Assembly: GCF_004000805.1 (NCBI RefSeq)
Contig: NZ_BILY01000018.1
Coordinates: 1-64,000 of the forward strand
Length of the DNA stretch: 64,000 nt
Direction of reading: 5' to 3'
DNA from: Paenibacillus glycanilyticus NBRC 16618
GTDB taxonomy: Bacteria > Bacillota > Bacilli > Paenibacillales > Paenibacillaceae
Shown: one piece after another, positions 52,596-60,696 of the stretch
Layout of the letters: each line of letters opens with the position of its first letter
Numbering within the stretch: position 1 is the first letter of the stretch
Translations under genes and position numbers: made by a program
Notes under the pieces: generated by a model
Databases searched by the model: none
Seen by the model: the letters and a program-made list of their open reading frames with translations, nothing else
What the model was told of the DNA's origin: nothing

Positions 52596-53447
52596 ATGAG
52601 CGTTCAAGAGCGATACCCGCTTCCCATTGAAGCGATGTACAATACATCCCAGATTCCAACCGACTTTCATTCCCATCTGGAATATGAAATTTATTATTTT
52701 CACAGCGGCAAATGCAAGCTTCTAATCGGCGACAGCATCTATGAGCTGGCTCCAGGCAACCTTATTCTGATGAACGGGATGACTCTTCATTATCCGTCCA
52801 TCGATAACCGCTACGAATATTGCAGGACGGTCGTCCATTTTGACCCCGCGTTTGCTTCAGGCTTGTTTCAGCCGCCTTTTCTGATCCCCCTGCTGCTCCC
52901 CTTCGAGAGACAGACGAATCGCCTGATCTCCCTGAGAGCCGAGGAGCAAGCAAGGATTGAGCCGTTGCTGGAACGGTTATGCCTGCTACGCCAAAGCGAT
53001 GATCCGCTGTCGCATGACCGGTTAATCCTCTGCTTCCAAGAGCTGCTGCTGCTTATTTATGAATTCGCCCATATGCCTAGTTACGGGCAAGCCTCTGCGC
53101 CCGGCAGCATTAAGCAACAGAACGTCCAGAAGCTGATCGCTTATATCGAGGAGCATTACCGGGAGGATCTTGAGCTGGACGATATCGCCGATTATATGCA
53201 TCTTAATAAGCATTACCTGGTGAAGATCTTCAAGGAAACGACCGGCATCACCTTGTTCCATTACCTGTATCAGCGGCGAATCAATCAGGCTAAAATGTTG
53301 TTTACGATGAACCCGGATCGTTCCATCACGGAAACCGCCTTTGAGATTGGCTTCAAATACGTCTCGCATTTCAGCCAAACGTTCAAAAAATTTACCGGAC
53401 AATCCCCCGATGATTATCGGAAGGGGATCGCCCGGCCTCTTGAGTAA
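52596..53447 (+). CDS. AraC-family transcriptional regulator
   Basis: A 283-residue regulator. The N-terminal cupin (about 15-130; FHSHLEYEIYYFHSGKCKLL) senses a small ligand, and two HTH motifs lie at the C-terminus (DIADYMHLNKHYLVKIFKET, then ITETAFEIGFKYVSHFSQTF and FTGQSPDDYRK). Such regulators often control sugar or uronate genes, here probably the divergent amidohydrolase. The ATG follows GTGGAGGA. Confidence 0.88.
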   Translation: MSVQERYPLPIEAMYNTSQIPTDFHSHLEYEIYYFHSGKCKLLIGDSIYELAPGNLILMNGMTLHYPSIDNRYEYCRTVVHFDPAFASGLFQPPFLIPLLLPFERQTNRLISLRAEEQARIEPLLERLCLLRQSDDPLSHDRLILCFQELLLLIYEFAHMPSYGQASAPGSIKQQNVQKLIAYIEEHYREDLELDDIADYMHLNKHYLVKIFKETTGITLFHYLYQRRINQAKMLFTMNPDRSITETAFEIGFKYVSHFSQTFKKFTGQSPDDYRKGIARPLE

Positions 53448-53472
53448 ACGGATATTCGGATTATAGGTTGAT

Positions 53473-54048
53473 TCAAGTACGGAATTGCTCCCGAATGCCG
53501 GCCAAATAAACCTTAAGCACAACCTGAATACTCTCGTCCAGATTTACCGGCAGTCCAAAGCCTCCGCTTCTCTCCAGCGTTGCGAAGCCATGCATAAAGC
53601 TTCGGAAGCCTCTGACGAGATGGATCGTATCCTCCTGCTTCATCTTATAAGCATAGTCCATCACCGTAATAATGAGCTGAATCAATTCTTCGCTTACTTT
53701 GATCAGCTCCGCGTCTTCCGTCTGCTGGGCCGGAAGCGTTGCCTCGTACAACCCCGGATGCTCTCTCGCGAATCCGATATAAGCTAGCCCTATGGCAAAG
53801 ACGGCATCATCGCCCGATCTTCCGGCCACGGCGCGGAGCAGCCGGTCATGCAGATTTTTGAGCCCGTATAAGGCAAGCTTCTCCTTAAGTCCGCTTAATC
53901 CGTCCACATGGTTATATAAAGAAGGAGAACGGATGCCAAGCTTCTGGGATAACGAGGCGAGGGTAACGGATTCGAGTCCGTTCTCGTCCGCCAGCTCGGC
54001 AGCCTTTTGTATGATGGTTGGCAGGTCCAATCCTATTCTTGGTGACAT
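53473..54048 (-). CDS. TetR/AcrR-family regulator (WHG-type C-terminal domain)
   Basis: A 191-residue regulator. N-terminal HTH is VTLASLSQKLGIRSPSLYNH (near residue 24), followed by VDGLSGLKEKLALYGL. The C-terminal half resembles the WHG/TetR_C_33 ligand domain. It lies 26 bp after the MBL gene in the same direction and most likely represses that operon through the twin operators at 54827-54868. RBS AAAGGGAG. Confidence 0.85.
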   Translation of the reverse strand: MSPRIGLDLPTIIQKAAELADENGLESVTLASLSQKLGIRSPSLYNHVDGLSGLKEKLALYGLKNLHDRLLRAVAGRSGDDAVFAIGLAYIGFAREHPGLYEATLPAQQTEDAELIKVSEELIQLIITVMDYAYKMKQEDTIHLVRGFRSFMHGFATLERSGGFGLPVNLDESIQVVLKVYLAGIREQFRT

Positions 54049-54074
54049 GGTCTATTCTCCCTTTCTAATGCTTA

Positions 54075-54803
54075 CTAATGAACAATTACGGCATCAAGCT
54101 TGCGCGAAGCATCCTGAATGGCCAACTCCATCATCGCTTCCGGCTGAACAATCAAATCCCCATGACCAACGGCCAGCAAGGATGGCTTCAGCTTCAGCAG
54201 CTTCATTGCGCTGCGGAGCGATTCGATCTTATTCCAGGTCGCCATCGCGGGAAAAGGGAACTTCCACCGCACCTGCCCGCTTACCGCTATTCCACCGCGC
54301 ACCTGAAAAGCATCTCCGGCAATCAGTGCATGGCTCCGCGAGTCGAGAAAGGACATCGAGCCCGGCGTATGGCCCGACGTCGTTATCGCCAGCAGGGAAC
54401 CTACGCGGTCTCCATCCTGCAGTAGCACATCCGGGCGCGTTGCGATTTTGCCCGGCTTAGGCACGCCGCCCCGAATTGGCGTTTCCGGCTCATTCGCGTC
54501 AAGCGAGCGGTCACCGCTAAGCAGTCTGGAATCACGGGCGGAAATATATACCGTCACATCGGTCAATTGCTTCCTCAGCGCATCCAAAGCTCCAATGTGG
54601 TCGCTATGGGCATGGGTCAGAACAATACGCGTAATCGGTTTGCCGATCTGCTTTGCCGCTTTCAGAATAGCTTCGGTATTGCCCGGCATCGCGGCATCGA
54701 TTAGCGTCAAGCTCTTCTCTTCCTCCACCAAATAACAATTCACCGGAAACATTTTTGGCATAAAAGTAAGCTGGTAAACTTGTTCATGACGTGTCATTCT
54801 CAT
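54075..54803 (-). CDS. MBL-fold metallo-hydrolase
   Basis: A 242-residue metallo-beta-lactamase fold. Zinc motif THAHSDHIGA (HXHXDH, near residue 61), then TSGHTPGSMSFLD, IAGDAFQVRGG and VGHGD, giving a full metal site. It resembles glyoxalase II-type or lactonase-like hydrolases. The substrate is unknown. The ATG (MRMTRHEQ) lies 9 bp after GGTGG. Co-transcribed with the TetR gene and controlled by twin operators upstream. Confidence 0.85.
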   Translation of the reverse strand: MRMTRHEQVYQLTFMPKMFPVNCYLVEEEKSLTLIDAAMPGNTEAILKAAKQIGKPITRIVLTHAHSDHIGALDALRKQLTDVTVYISARDSRLLSGDRSLDANEPETPIRGGVPKPGKIATRPDVLLQDGDRVGSLLAITTSGHTPGSMSFLDSRSHALIAGDAFQVRGGIAVSGQVRWKFPFPAMATWNKIESLRSAMKLLKLKPSLLAVGHGDLIVQPEAMMELAIQDASRKLDAVIVH

Positions 54804-54826
54804 TTTAATTAACCACCTTCGCCCAT

Positions 54827-54868
54827 AAACTAATATCGTTAGTTTTATAATAACTAATATCATTAGTT
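54827..54868 (-). promoter_or_regulatory. twin palindromic operators of the MBL-TetR operon
   Basis: Operator 1 (54827-54845) has perfect 7-bp arms AAACTAA and TTAGTTT. Operator 2 (54852-54868) has arms AACTAAT and ATTAGTT. Their centres are 24 bp apart. Operator 2 fills the spacer of the promoter and operator 1 lies just after the -10, a typical TetR repression layout. Confidence 0.8.
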
Positions 54869-54875
54869 TTTGCAA
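54847..54875 (-). promoter_or_regulatory. sigma-A promoter of the MBL-TetR operon
   Basis: TTGCAA and TATTAT are 17 bp apart on the minus strand. The spacer is occupied by a palindromic operator. About 44 bp lie between the -10 and the start codon. Confidence 0.75.
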
Positions 54876-54969
54876 GAGGCAAATTGAAAAAAGGGCAGCA
54901 CATATCGATCATAGTACAGCGACAAGAAACTCCCTTTTAAATTTTGAACAAATACTTGCTCATAAATAC

Positions 54970-55045
54970 AACGTAAGCAGCCGGCATTATTAATCGGCTG
55001 CTCCACTGTCTCATTCAACTAACGTATCCCGTTTAGCTTAAAACA
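54970..55045 (-). repeat. dispersed hairpin element, copy 1
   Basis: A hairpin AGCAGCCG..CGGCTGCT (54976-55002) and a conserved block read on the minus strand as TTTTAAGCTAAACGGGATA, then CGTTAGTTGAATGAGACA. It begins about 40 bp after the stop of the quinone oxidoreductase-like gene. See the separate finding on this family. Confidence 0.7.
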
Positions 55046-55085
55046 TTGACCTTATTTTGAAATGTAGAAACCTTTGTCTTCACCA

Positions 55086-56039
55086 CTACAGCACGCGGAT
55101 GACGATTTTACCACGCGCTCGGCGGCTCTCACTTTTTTCATGTGCCTTGGCAGTTTCCTCTAAGGGAAACACAGAGTCGATCGTTATGTTCAATTGTCCG
55201 CCGTTAACTAGGCGGGTCAATTCGTCTAGATAAGCAGTAGCGATCGGCGGGAACTGCACCTCCTGGACTGTTACAGACGCCTTTGCCGCGTTATCGAACG
55301 AATAGCGCCCCCGCGTAATCGGTACGAGGCGACCTCCCGGCTTCAGGGTATTCAGAAGCCAGTCTACGTTTTCTCCTCCCGCTGTATCGAGGACAATGTC
55401 CACGCTACGTTCGATCTCTGCCGGTACACTGGCTGTATAGTCGACAAACGCATCTACGCCCAGATCGAGCAAGTATGACTCGTTACGGGCAGAAGCGGCT
55501 CCGATGACGCGCGCCCCCTTCCATCGGGCGAGTTGGACCGCAAGGTGGCCGACTCCCCCGGCGGCGCCGTTGATCAGTACCGTTTGTCCCGTCTCTAGTT
55601 TTCCTTGTACGAACAACGCATGCCAAGCGGTAAAGCCAGACTGAGGCAAAGCCGCAGCCTCGACGAAATCAATTGATTCAGGTTTGAGAGCCAAATGCCC
55701 GGCCGGTACAATGACATATTCCGCGCAACCCCCACTGTTGACGGTCATCCCGTAAACGGCATCGCCCGGACGAAAGCTTGTTACTCCAGCCCCCACACTG
55801 GCAACCACTCCCGAAACATCCCAGCCAGGAATATAAGGAAGTTTAAATCGATCGCCAGCTAAGCCCGAACGGATCTGCCAATCGCCTGGATTGACGCCGA
55901 CTGCATGAACGCGGACGAGAACCTCGTTTTCACCTGCCTCTGGAACGTGCACTTCCTCGCAACGCAACACGTCTGCCCCTCCGTAAGTAAAATAACGGAT
56001 CGCTCTCATTTTCTGAGGTATTTCCATCGCCATGATCAT
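55086..56039 (-). CDS. quinone oxidoreductase-like MDR enzyme
   Basis: A 317-residue zinc-free medium-chain dehydrogenase/reductase. GroES-like part: VRVHAVGVNPGDWQIRSG and PYIPGWDVSGVVASVG. NAD(P) fold: NGAAGGVGHLAVQLARWKG (near residue 155). No structural-zinc Cys cluster is seen. It probably reduces quinones or enones with NADPH. The start follows AGAGGG; ATG codons 2 and 5 residues later are possible. Divergent from a TetR gene that is likely its repressor. Confidence 0.87.
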   Translation of the reverse strand: MIMAMEIPQKMRAIRYFTYGGADVLRCEEVHVPEAGENEVLVRVHAVGVNPGDWQIRSGLAGDRFKLPYIPGWDVSGVVASVGAGVTSFRPGDAVYGMTVNSGGCAEYVIVPAGHLALKPESIDFVEAAALPQSGFTAWHALFVQGKLETGQTVLINGAAGGVGHLAVQLARWKGARVIGAASARNESYLLDLGVDAFVDYTASVPAEIERSVDIVLDTAGGENVDWLLNTLKPGGRLVPITRGRYSFDNAAKASVTVQEVQFPPIATAYLDELTRLVNGGQLNITIDSVFPLEETAKAHEKSESRRARGKIVIRVL

Positions 56040-56078
56040 TTATCCCTCTTTCCTTTCATTGAATAAACGGGCCACGTT

Positions 56079-56198
56079 CATTACAATAGTAATAAAATCG
56101 AAGACTGGTAACAACGGACAATACAGCCCGCAAGTCGTTTACCTGACAAATCGACGATTTTGTTGGGGCTGTCGGCTCTTGAGCTCCGTTGACGTCAA
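56079..56198. promoter_or_regulatory. candidate operators between the MDR and TetR genes
   Basis: Three palindromic sites lie in the 178-bp divergent gap: ATTAC-AATA-GTAAT (56079-56092), an imperfect ACAAATCG/CGATTTTGT (about 56143-56160), and TTGACGTCAA (56189-56198) just before the TetR start. Any could bind the TetR protein. Confidence 0.4.
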
Positions 56199-56217
56199 GC
56201 GAGGAGCGTTATAAACG

Positions 56218-56817
56218 ATGGAAACGGAGAGGAATGAAGCCGATAGACGACGGAGGCGGTCGCAGTTACTGCTGAAGCAATCGTTCGCGGAACTGATGCG
56301 GGAAAAGGGATTTACCGCGATGACAATCCAGGATATCACCGACCGCGCAGATGTACACAGGGGGACGTTCTACGCTCATTTTCCGGACAAATTCGCGCTG
56401 CTGGAGCAGTCCATTCGTGATAAATTTCGCCATATACTAGAGCGTGAACTTCCAACGGATGCAGGTTGGAATCCCGAGCATTTGCTCATGCTGGTCCGAA
56501 TAGTACTGGATCACGTTCGCTCACTATACGGTCGGTGCAGCCCGATCGATACGGTAAACCCGCTATTCGAGAGCTCGGTACGTGACGAGCTCTCCGAATT
56601 GCTGCAACGCTGGCTACAAAAGCTTCGGGCGGACCAGGCTGAGTGGACAATCCATGTCGACACGATGGCTCTCATGACAAGTTGGTCGATATTCGGCGCC
56701 GCGGTACAATGGAGCAAATCTTGTGAAGATATAAGTGTGGACGAAATGACTCACCGCGTCGTAGCCGTGCTGACAGAAGGCGCAGGCCGATTTGCGAATA
56801 ATGATAAGAAATTGTAA
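56218..56817 (+). CDS. TetR/AcrR-family regulator
   Basis: A 199-residue regulator. HTH: FAELMREKGFTAMTIQDITD, then RADVHRGTFYAHFPDKFALL (residues about 23-62). The C-terminal ligand domain resembles TetR_C-type proteins that control divergent quinone or aldehyde reductases. RBS GAGGAG. The divergent MDR gene is the expected target. Confidence 0.87.
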   Translation: METERNEADRRRRRSQLLLKQSFAELMREKGFTAMTIQDITDRADVHRGTFYAHFPDKFALLEQSIRDKFRHILERELPTDAGWNPEHLLMLVRIVLDHVRSLYGRCSPIDTVNPLFESSVRDELSELLQRWLQKLRADQAEWTIHVDTMALMTSWSIFGAAVQWSKSCEDISVDEMTHRVVAVLTEGAGRFANNDKKL

Positions 56818-56925
56818 TCGCTAGAAAACTGCATGAATGTAATCAGCAGCGTTTTGGAATACTGCGCTTTCAATGAAAAGCGACTGCCGATCAGATTACA
56901 TGAGCATCCATCAATACTTTTACAT

Positions 56926-57005
56926 AAAAAAAGTAGCCGTTAAGTTAGCGACTACTTTTTTATGTTGCATTAAGCTATTGTCTCCCGTTAACGTAATGTC
57001 AGAAT
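56926..57005 (-). repeat. dispersed hairpin element, copy 2, with terminator
   Basis: AAAAAAGTAG..CG.TAA and matching arm (56926-56961) flank by T-runs on both sides, a bidirectional terminator. Next to it the minus strand reads ATTACGTTAACGGGAGACAA, then TAGCTTAATGCAAC. It ends about 13 bp from the lipoprotein stop codon. Confidence 0.7.
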
Positions 57006-57017
57006 CAAATAGTACAC

Positions 57018-57500
57018 TTAATAAACATTGAGTCTGAAAGGTTTGGATTTAATTTCAAAATCAAATTCTTTACCATCTTTATTAATTCTGAATTTTGCTT
57101 TTGAAATTACTTCATAGCTTCCTTTCTTTAATAAAAGCTCATTATATTTTGGGGAAACATGTTCACCTTCATCATAGCTATATAAGCCTTTTGGCTTCAA
57201 AGTGGTTACATAGCCGATAGAATCTACAAATCGCTCCTTTACATCTTGATGGACAAGCTTACCCTTCGTATCATAAACCTCATAAGTGAACATATCTGCT
57301 CCGTGCTCTAACTTCCAAGAACTATTTGAATTATTGCTTAAAGAACTACTAACATCAAAAACCTTATCGTCTTTTAAATCCTTAGGTATATCTACTTTTA
57401 TACAGAACATCTTGGCTTTTGGTACTGCCTTAGCGTCACTTTGACATCCAACAATTGTAATAAGCATAACTAACAAAACAAGTAGAGCGGAATGTTTCAG
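57018..57500 (-). CDS. small lipoprotein, probable CTG start
   Basis: A 160-residue lipoprotein, noticeably A/T-rich compared with the core genes. From a CTG codon 7 bp after GGAGGG it reads as KHSALLVLLVMLITIVGCQS, a complete lipoprotein signal (n-region Lys, hydrophobic core, lipobox IVGC). TTG or ATG starts 8 or 11 codons later would lose the basic n-region and have no RBS. The remainder (residues 22-160) is a beta-rich domain of unknown function (TYEVYDTKGKLVHQDVKERF). A dispersed element lies 3' of it. Confidence 0.7.
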   Translation of the reverse strand: MKHSALLVLLVMLITIVGCQSDAKAVPKAKMFCIKVDIPKDLKDDKVFDVSSSLSNNSNSSWKLEHGADMFTYEVYDTKGKLVHQDVKERFVDSIGYVTTLKPKGLYSYDEGEHVSPKYNELLLKKGSYEVISKAKFRINKDGKEFDFEIKSKPFRLNVY

Positions 57501-57599
57501 AATACAACCCTCCTTCTTGTGGCTATAACATTTTAAATATAGAGACGCATATGGAAATATTTTGTTGCGTATTCGTAACTGCCTTAGTTGAGAAACGCC

Positions 57600-57670
57600 A
57601 GCAGCCGGTCATTATTGACCGGCTACTGCGATGTTCTGATTGAGCTATCGTTCCCCGTTAGCTTAATCTC
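57600..57670 (-). repeat. dispersed hairpin element, copy 3
   Basis: Perfect hairpin AGCCGGTCA-TTAT-TGACCGGCT (57603-57624), then the block read on the minus strand as ATTAAGCTAACGGGGAACGA and TAGCTCAATCAGAAC. It lies 3' of a gene remnant (57721-57855). Confidence 0.75.
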
Positions 57671-57720
57671 CAGTTAGCACGAAGAACAAACATACAAAAA
57701 AATGTTGGATAATATCTAAT

Positions 57721-57855
57721 TTATGTACCTTCTATTCTAACTAAATATCTAACAGGGATGTTCTCTATGTCAAATAGAAAATATCCCTGTTTTACCATTC
57801 TTTCTAGTGCATACGGAGAATGCGCCCAATAATAGGAGTAAAGAATCCCGTATAG
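57721..57855 (-). pseudogene. C-terminal remnant of a lost gene
   Basis: About 45 codons are open up to a TAA at 57721 and read as a natural-looking protein: GKNLYGILYSYYWAHSPYAL, then ERMVKQGYFLFDIENIPVRY and LVRIEGT. No start codon with RBS is available, and the frame runs into the other reading frame of the collagen-like gene. The 5' part was probably replaced when that gene arrived. The family is not recognised. Confidence 0.5.
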
Positions 57856-57866
57856 ATTTTTACCCT

Positions 57867-58862
57867 CTATGCAATCTGCATAATAACAAGATGTGCAGAA
57901 TCCGACCTGGTCCCTCCAGCTAATGGGGTAATTGTGAGTGCCGCAGCATTACCTGCAGGATTCCGAACTGTGATCACTGAATTAATGACCGTTGTTTGCA
58001 CAAGCGCCATTCCTACGATTTGAGAAGTTCCAGTTGCACGCCCAACCACCGTATAAGCTAGGTCAGCGCCATTTAACGTTAAAAGCAATTGACCCGCTTC
58101 GTTTACGTTTACCTGAAACAAAACCTGATATGTGCCAATTGCCGCCAAGTTAAATGAGCTCGCATTTAAACGGGTAATTGCTGTCCCGCTAATTGGACCA
58201 TCTTGCGGAAAACTAACGTCCGTATTAGGAGCCACAGTTGCTGCATTATCAGGAGGCATTAAGGCAAAGAAGTCCGCAAAGCCTAATACTCCACCTGTCG
58301 GCCCTACAGGTCCTGCTGGACCAGCTGGTCCAGTTGCTCCTGTTAGACCCGTCACTCCAGCTGCGCCAATAGCTCCTGCAAGCCCCGCCAATCCTTGGGG
58401 TCCAAGCGCGCCAATCGCTCCTGCAAGGCCTGCTGCTCCTTGGGGTCCAAGCGCTCCTGCAAGTCCTTCAGGTCCTAGTGAACCGATCGCTCCTACAAGG
58501 CCTGCTACTCCTTGGGGTCCAAGTGCTCCTGCGAGTCCTTGGGGTCCAAGTGAGCCAATCGCTCCTGCAAGGCCTGCTGCTCCTTGGGGTCCAAGTGCTC
58601 CTGCTAATCCTTCAGGTCCAAGTGCGCCGATTGCTCCCACAAGTCCTGTTAATCCTTGGGGTCCAAGTGCTCCCGCAAGTCCTTGAGGTCCAGCCGTTAC
58701 AATTGCTTCAGCAAGTTCACTTAATAATTGCTGTCCGTTAAGCGGGGGACACTTTATACAAATATGCTTTTTATGCGGATGACGTTTCTTTTTCTTCCCT
58801 TTTGGATGGCATACAATAATGGGTTTCCTTTTGCACCGTTTTTTTGTATCGGGACAACTCAA
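57867..58862 (-). CDS. collagen-like (GXY repeat) spore-surface-type protein
   Basis: A 331-residue protein. The first 55 residues are basic and Cys-rich (CPDTKKRCKRK, then KGKKKKRHPHKKHICIKCPP). Residues about 61-195 are an unbroken Gly-X-Y tract built from 24-residue units such as LGPQGLAGALGPQGAAGLAG. The C-terminal 130 residues (FADFFALMPPDNAATVAPNT, TDVSFPQDGPISGTAITRLN) form a beta-rich domain like those of BclA-type exosporium proteins, probably trimeric. No signal peptide, as for spore-surface proteins made in the mother cell. TTG start 8 bp after AGGAGG; the GTG three codons earlier touches the RBS. Confidence 0.8.
   Translation of the reverse strand: MSCPDTKKRCKRKPIIVCHPKGKKKKRHPHKKHICIKCPPLNGQQLLSELAEAIVTAGPQGLAGALGPQGLTGLVGAIGALGPEGLAGALGPQGAAGLAGAIGSLGPQGLAGALGPQGVAGLVGAIGSLGPEGLAGALGPQGAAGLAGAIGALGPQGLAGLAGAIGAAGVTGLTGATGPAGPAGPVGPTGGVLGFADFFALMPPDNAATVAPNTDVSFPQDGPISGTAITRLNASSFNLAAIGTYQVLFQVNVNEAGQLLLTLNGADLAYTVVGRATGTSQIVGMALVQTTVINSVITVRNPAGNAAALTITPLAGGTRSDSAHLVIMQIA
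58310..58690 (-). repeat. 72-bp tandem repeats in the collagen-like gene
   Basis: About four full units and partial ones of 72 bp (24 residues) encode the Gly-X-Y tract. Units are nearly identical in DNA, for example AGGTCCAAG and GCTCCTGCAAG recur regularly, so the length may change by recombination. Confidence 0.85.
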
Positions 58863-59409
58863 CCATGACACCTCCTATAAAGATTGTACAGTGTACGTGA
58901 GTTGTTTTTTTTCAGCATGGACTAATAGCTAACTATGGGCTAGACTAGAAACTATTTATAGAAAAATGGGTTAATGATAGGGAGGTTCATGTAACTATCC
59001 TGCCTCTATGGAGAATTGCTTTTCTCTTAAATACTCACGTTTTCTTAGATTTTGACCGAATTTAAGATTCAACAATCAACATTTCACTGGAACGAAGTTG
59101 TAGACAAAGAAATTTATGGGGCAATTAAAGTGCAAAAAGGCCTCCACTTAGACCACTCGCTTTAAAAAGTGGATGTTGTGGTAAAGTATGGTTGCACCTT
59201 TGGATCTCCACATGAGCTCATGGCGGCTACCCTCCCACATCTCGCAGAGTCTACGCTCCCACATTCCTTCATTCAACCTGTCCATGAGGTGGAGGTCAGA
59301 TATGCTGCCCGGCAGGATCTTCGTCCGTAGGTTTAGTGCCGTTCCGACTCATCCGTGCTTCTTGTTATCTATCGTCTTGGCTTAGGTCATGCTAGTTGGA
59401 AAAGTTCGT
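58863..59409. other. collagen-gene leader and 3' non-coding end of the IS110 element
   Basis: About 550 bp without a gene. 58863-59080 is A/T-rich with a few weak hairpins (one at about 58970-59015, GATAGGGAGG pairing with CCTGCCTCTAT). From about 59090 the sequence is more G/C-rich and structured and seems to belong to the insertion sequence. Confidence 0.55.
59100..59405 (-). ncRNA. candidate bridge-RNA region of the IS110 element
   Basis: About 300 non-coding bases lie 3' of the transposase gene. The stretch contains several possible stems (CCACTC..AGTGG at about 59150-59172, TCCACATGAGCTCATGG at about 59208-59224). IS110-family elements carry a non-coding bridge RNA in one end that pairs with target and donor DNA; the IS1111 subgroup has it 3' of the transposase gene. 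The call rests on position and length only, no loop assignment made. Confidence 0.4.
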
Positions 59410-60696
59410 TTAAGCTGCTTGCGTTAATTCTACACATCGAGGGATATCCTGCATCATTTTATCTTCACTGAACTCATGTCCCTTTTTCAATATGCCGAAT
59501 AAGATGCGAATGAGTTTGTTGCATAACGCGATGAGTGACTGCATCTTCTTCAACGGGTTTTTAGCTCGTTTGGTGTAATACTCATGCAACGCTCGGAAGG
59601 CTGCATTCTTAGCGACTAACGGCATTATTACCCGAAAAAGCAAGGCTCGAAGACGCTTCCGGCCTCTCTTGGTTATCCGGGTCTGTCCGGTATGTGTGCC
59701 GGATGAATTGGTTTTCAAATTCAATCCAGCGAGCTTCGTGATCTGCTTAGGATGACGGTACTTGCGAATGTCCCCCACCTCTGCGAGAAAGCCTGCAATG
59801 GTGTCCCTACCAATTCCTTTCATAGCCAACACTTGCTGTACGTGAGGGATCTGCAACAGCAACTCATCTAACTTTGCTCCTAAATCTTCGAGTTTGTTTT
59901 GAAGCCATTCGTACTGAGTCAGCAGTAGCTTCAGCTCCATTTTAGCTAGCTCTGAGCCTTGTTGAATACCGACGGAACACATGGCTGCTTCCTTCAACTT
60001 CTTAATTCTACCCAGGCCTAGACCTCGCTTCGCAGCTTCTCTCAAGTGCTGCAGCAGCTCCTCATCGGAAATAGAAATCAGCTCATGCGGCAGTAAATTA
60101 AGACTTAACATTTGGACGGCGGACTTGCATTCCCAATCTTTGAAGACCGTTAGAAACTCAGGGAAATACCGATCTAGCCAATTATGGACACGCGCTTGCA
60201 CAACGCATAGATCAGTCGTCAGATGATCGCGAATTTTCATAGCTTCCCGCAATTCGGCATATACTCCCTGGGGAAGGCTAGGTACGGCGTATCTTCCGTC
60301 TTTGACTAGCTGTGCAATAACTTTTGCATCCTTGATGTCATTCTTCGTTGGCGAGTTGTCGTCGAGTTCTTTGCTCTTCTTGACGTGCAGTGGATTCACC
60401 ACACCGTACATAATCTCTTTATTTCGTAGGAATTGAGCAAGGTTCAACCAATAATGACCGGTTGGTTCCATGCCTACAATAACATCTTGGAAGCCTCGTT
60501 CCTTTGAGATTTTATGGAACCAGCTAACAAACAACTTAAATCCTTCGTGGTTGTTTTCAAACGTGATCGGCTTCCCGAACTCAACTCCGCGGTAGTCTTG
60601 TGCTCGAGCGACGTGTTTGAATTTAGCAATGTCTACACCGACAATTAAGGTAGTAGAAGTAATTTGATTAATGCGTTCATTTTGAGTAGAATTCAT
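59410..60696 (-). CDS. IS110-family transposase
   Basis: A 428-residue DEDD recombinase. The RuvC-like N-terminal domain has VGVDIAKFKHVARAQD (first Asp), VIVGMEPTGHYWLNL (Glu) and KNDIKDAKVIAQLVKDGRY (Asp pair). The C-terminal transposase_20 domain has IPHVQQVLAMKGIGRDTIAG, KLAGLNLKTNSSGTHTGQTR and ITKRGRKRLRALLFR, including the catalytic Ser area (NSSG). The gene is full length and intact, with CAAGGAG upstream, so the element may be active. Confidence 0.95.
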   Translation of the reverse strand: MNSTQNERINQITSTTLIVGVDIAKFKHVARAQDYRGVEFGKPITFENNHEGFKLFVSWFHKISKERGFQDVIVGMEPTGHYWLNLAQFLRNKEIMYGVVNPLHVKKSKELDDNSPTKNDIKDAKVIAQLVKDGRYAVPSLPQGVYAELREAMKIRDHLTTDLCVVQARVHNWLDRYFPEFLTVFKDWECKSAVQMLSLNLLPHELISISDEELLQHLREAAKRGLGLGRIKKLKEAAMCSVGIQQGSELAKMELKLLLTQYEWLQNKLEDLGAKLDELLLQIPHVQQVLAMKGIGRDTIAGFLAEVGDIRKYRHPKQITKLAGLNLKTNSSGTHTGQTRITKRGRKRLRALLFRVIMPLVAKNAAFRALHEYYTKRAKNPLKKMQSLIALCNKLIRILFGILKKGHEFSEDKMMQDIPRCVELTQAA

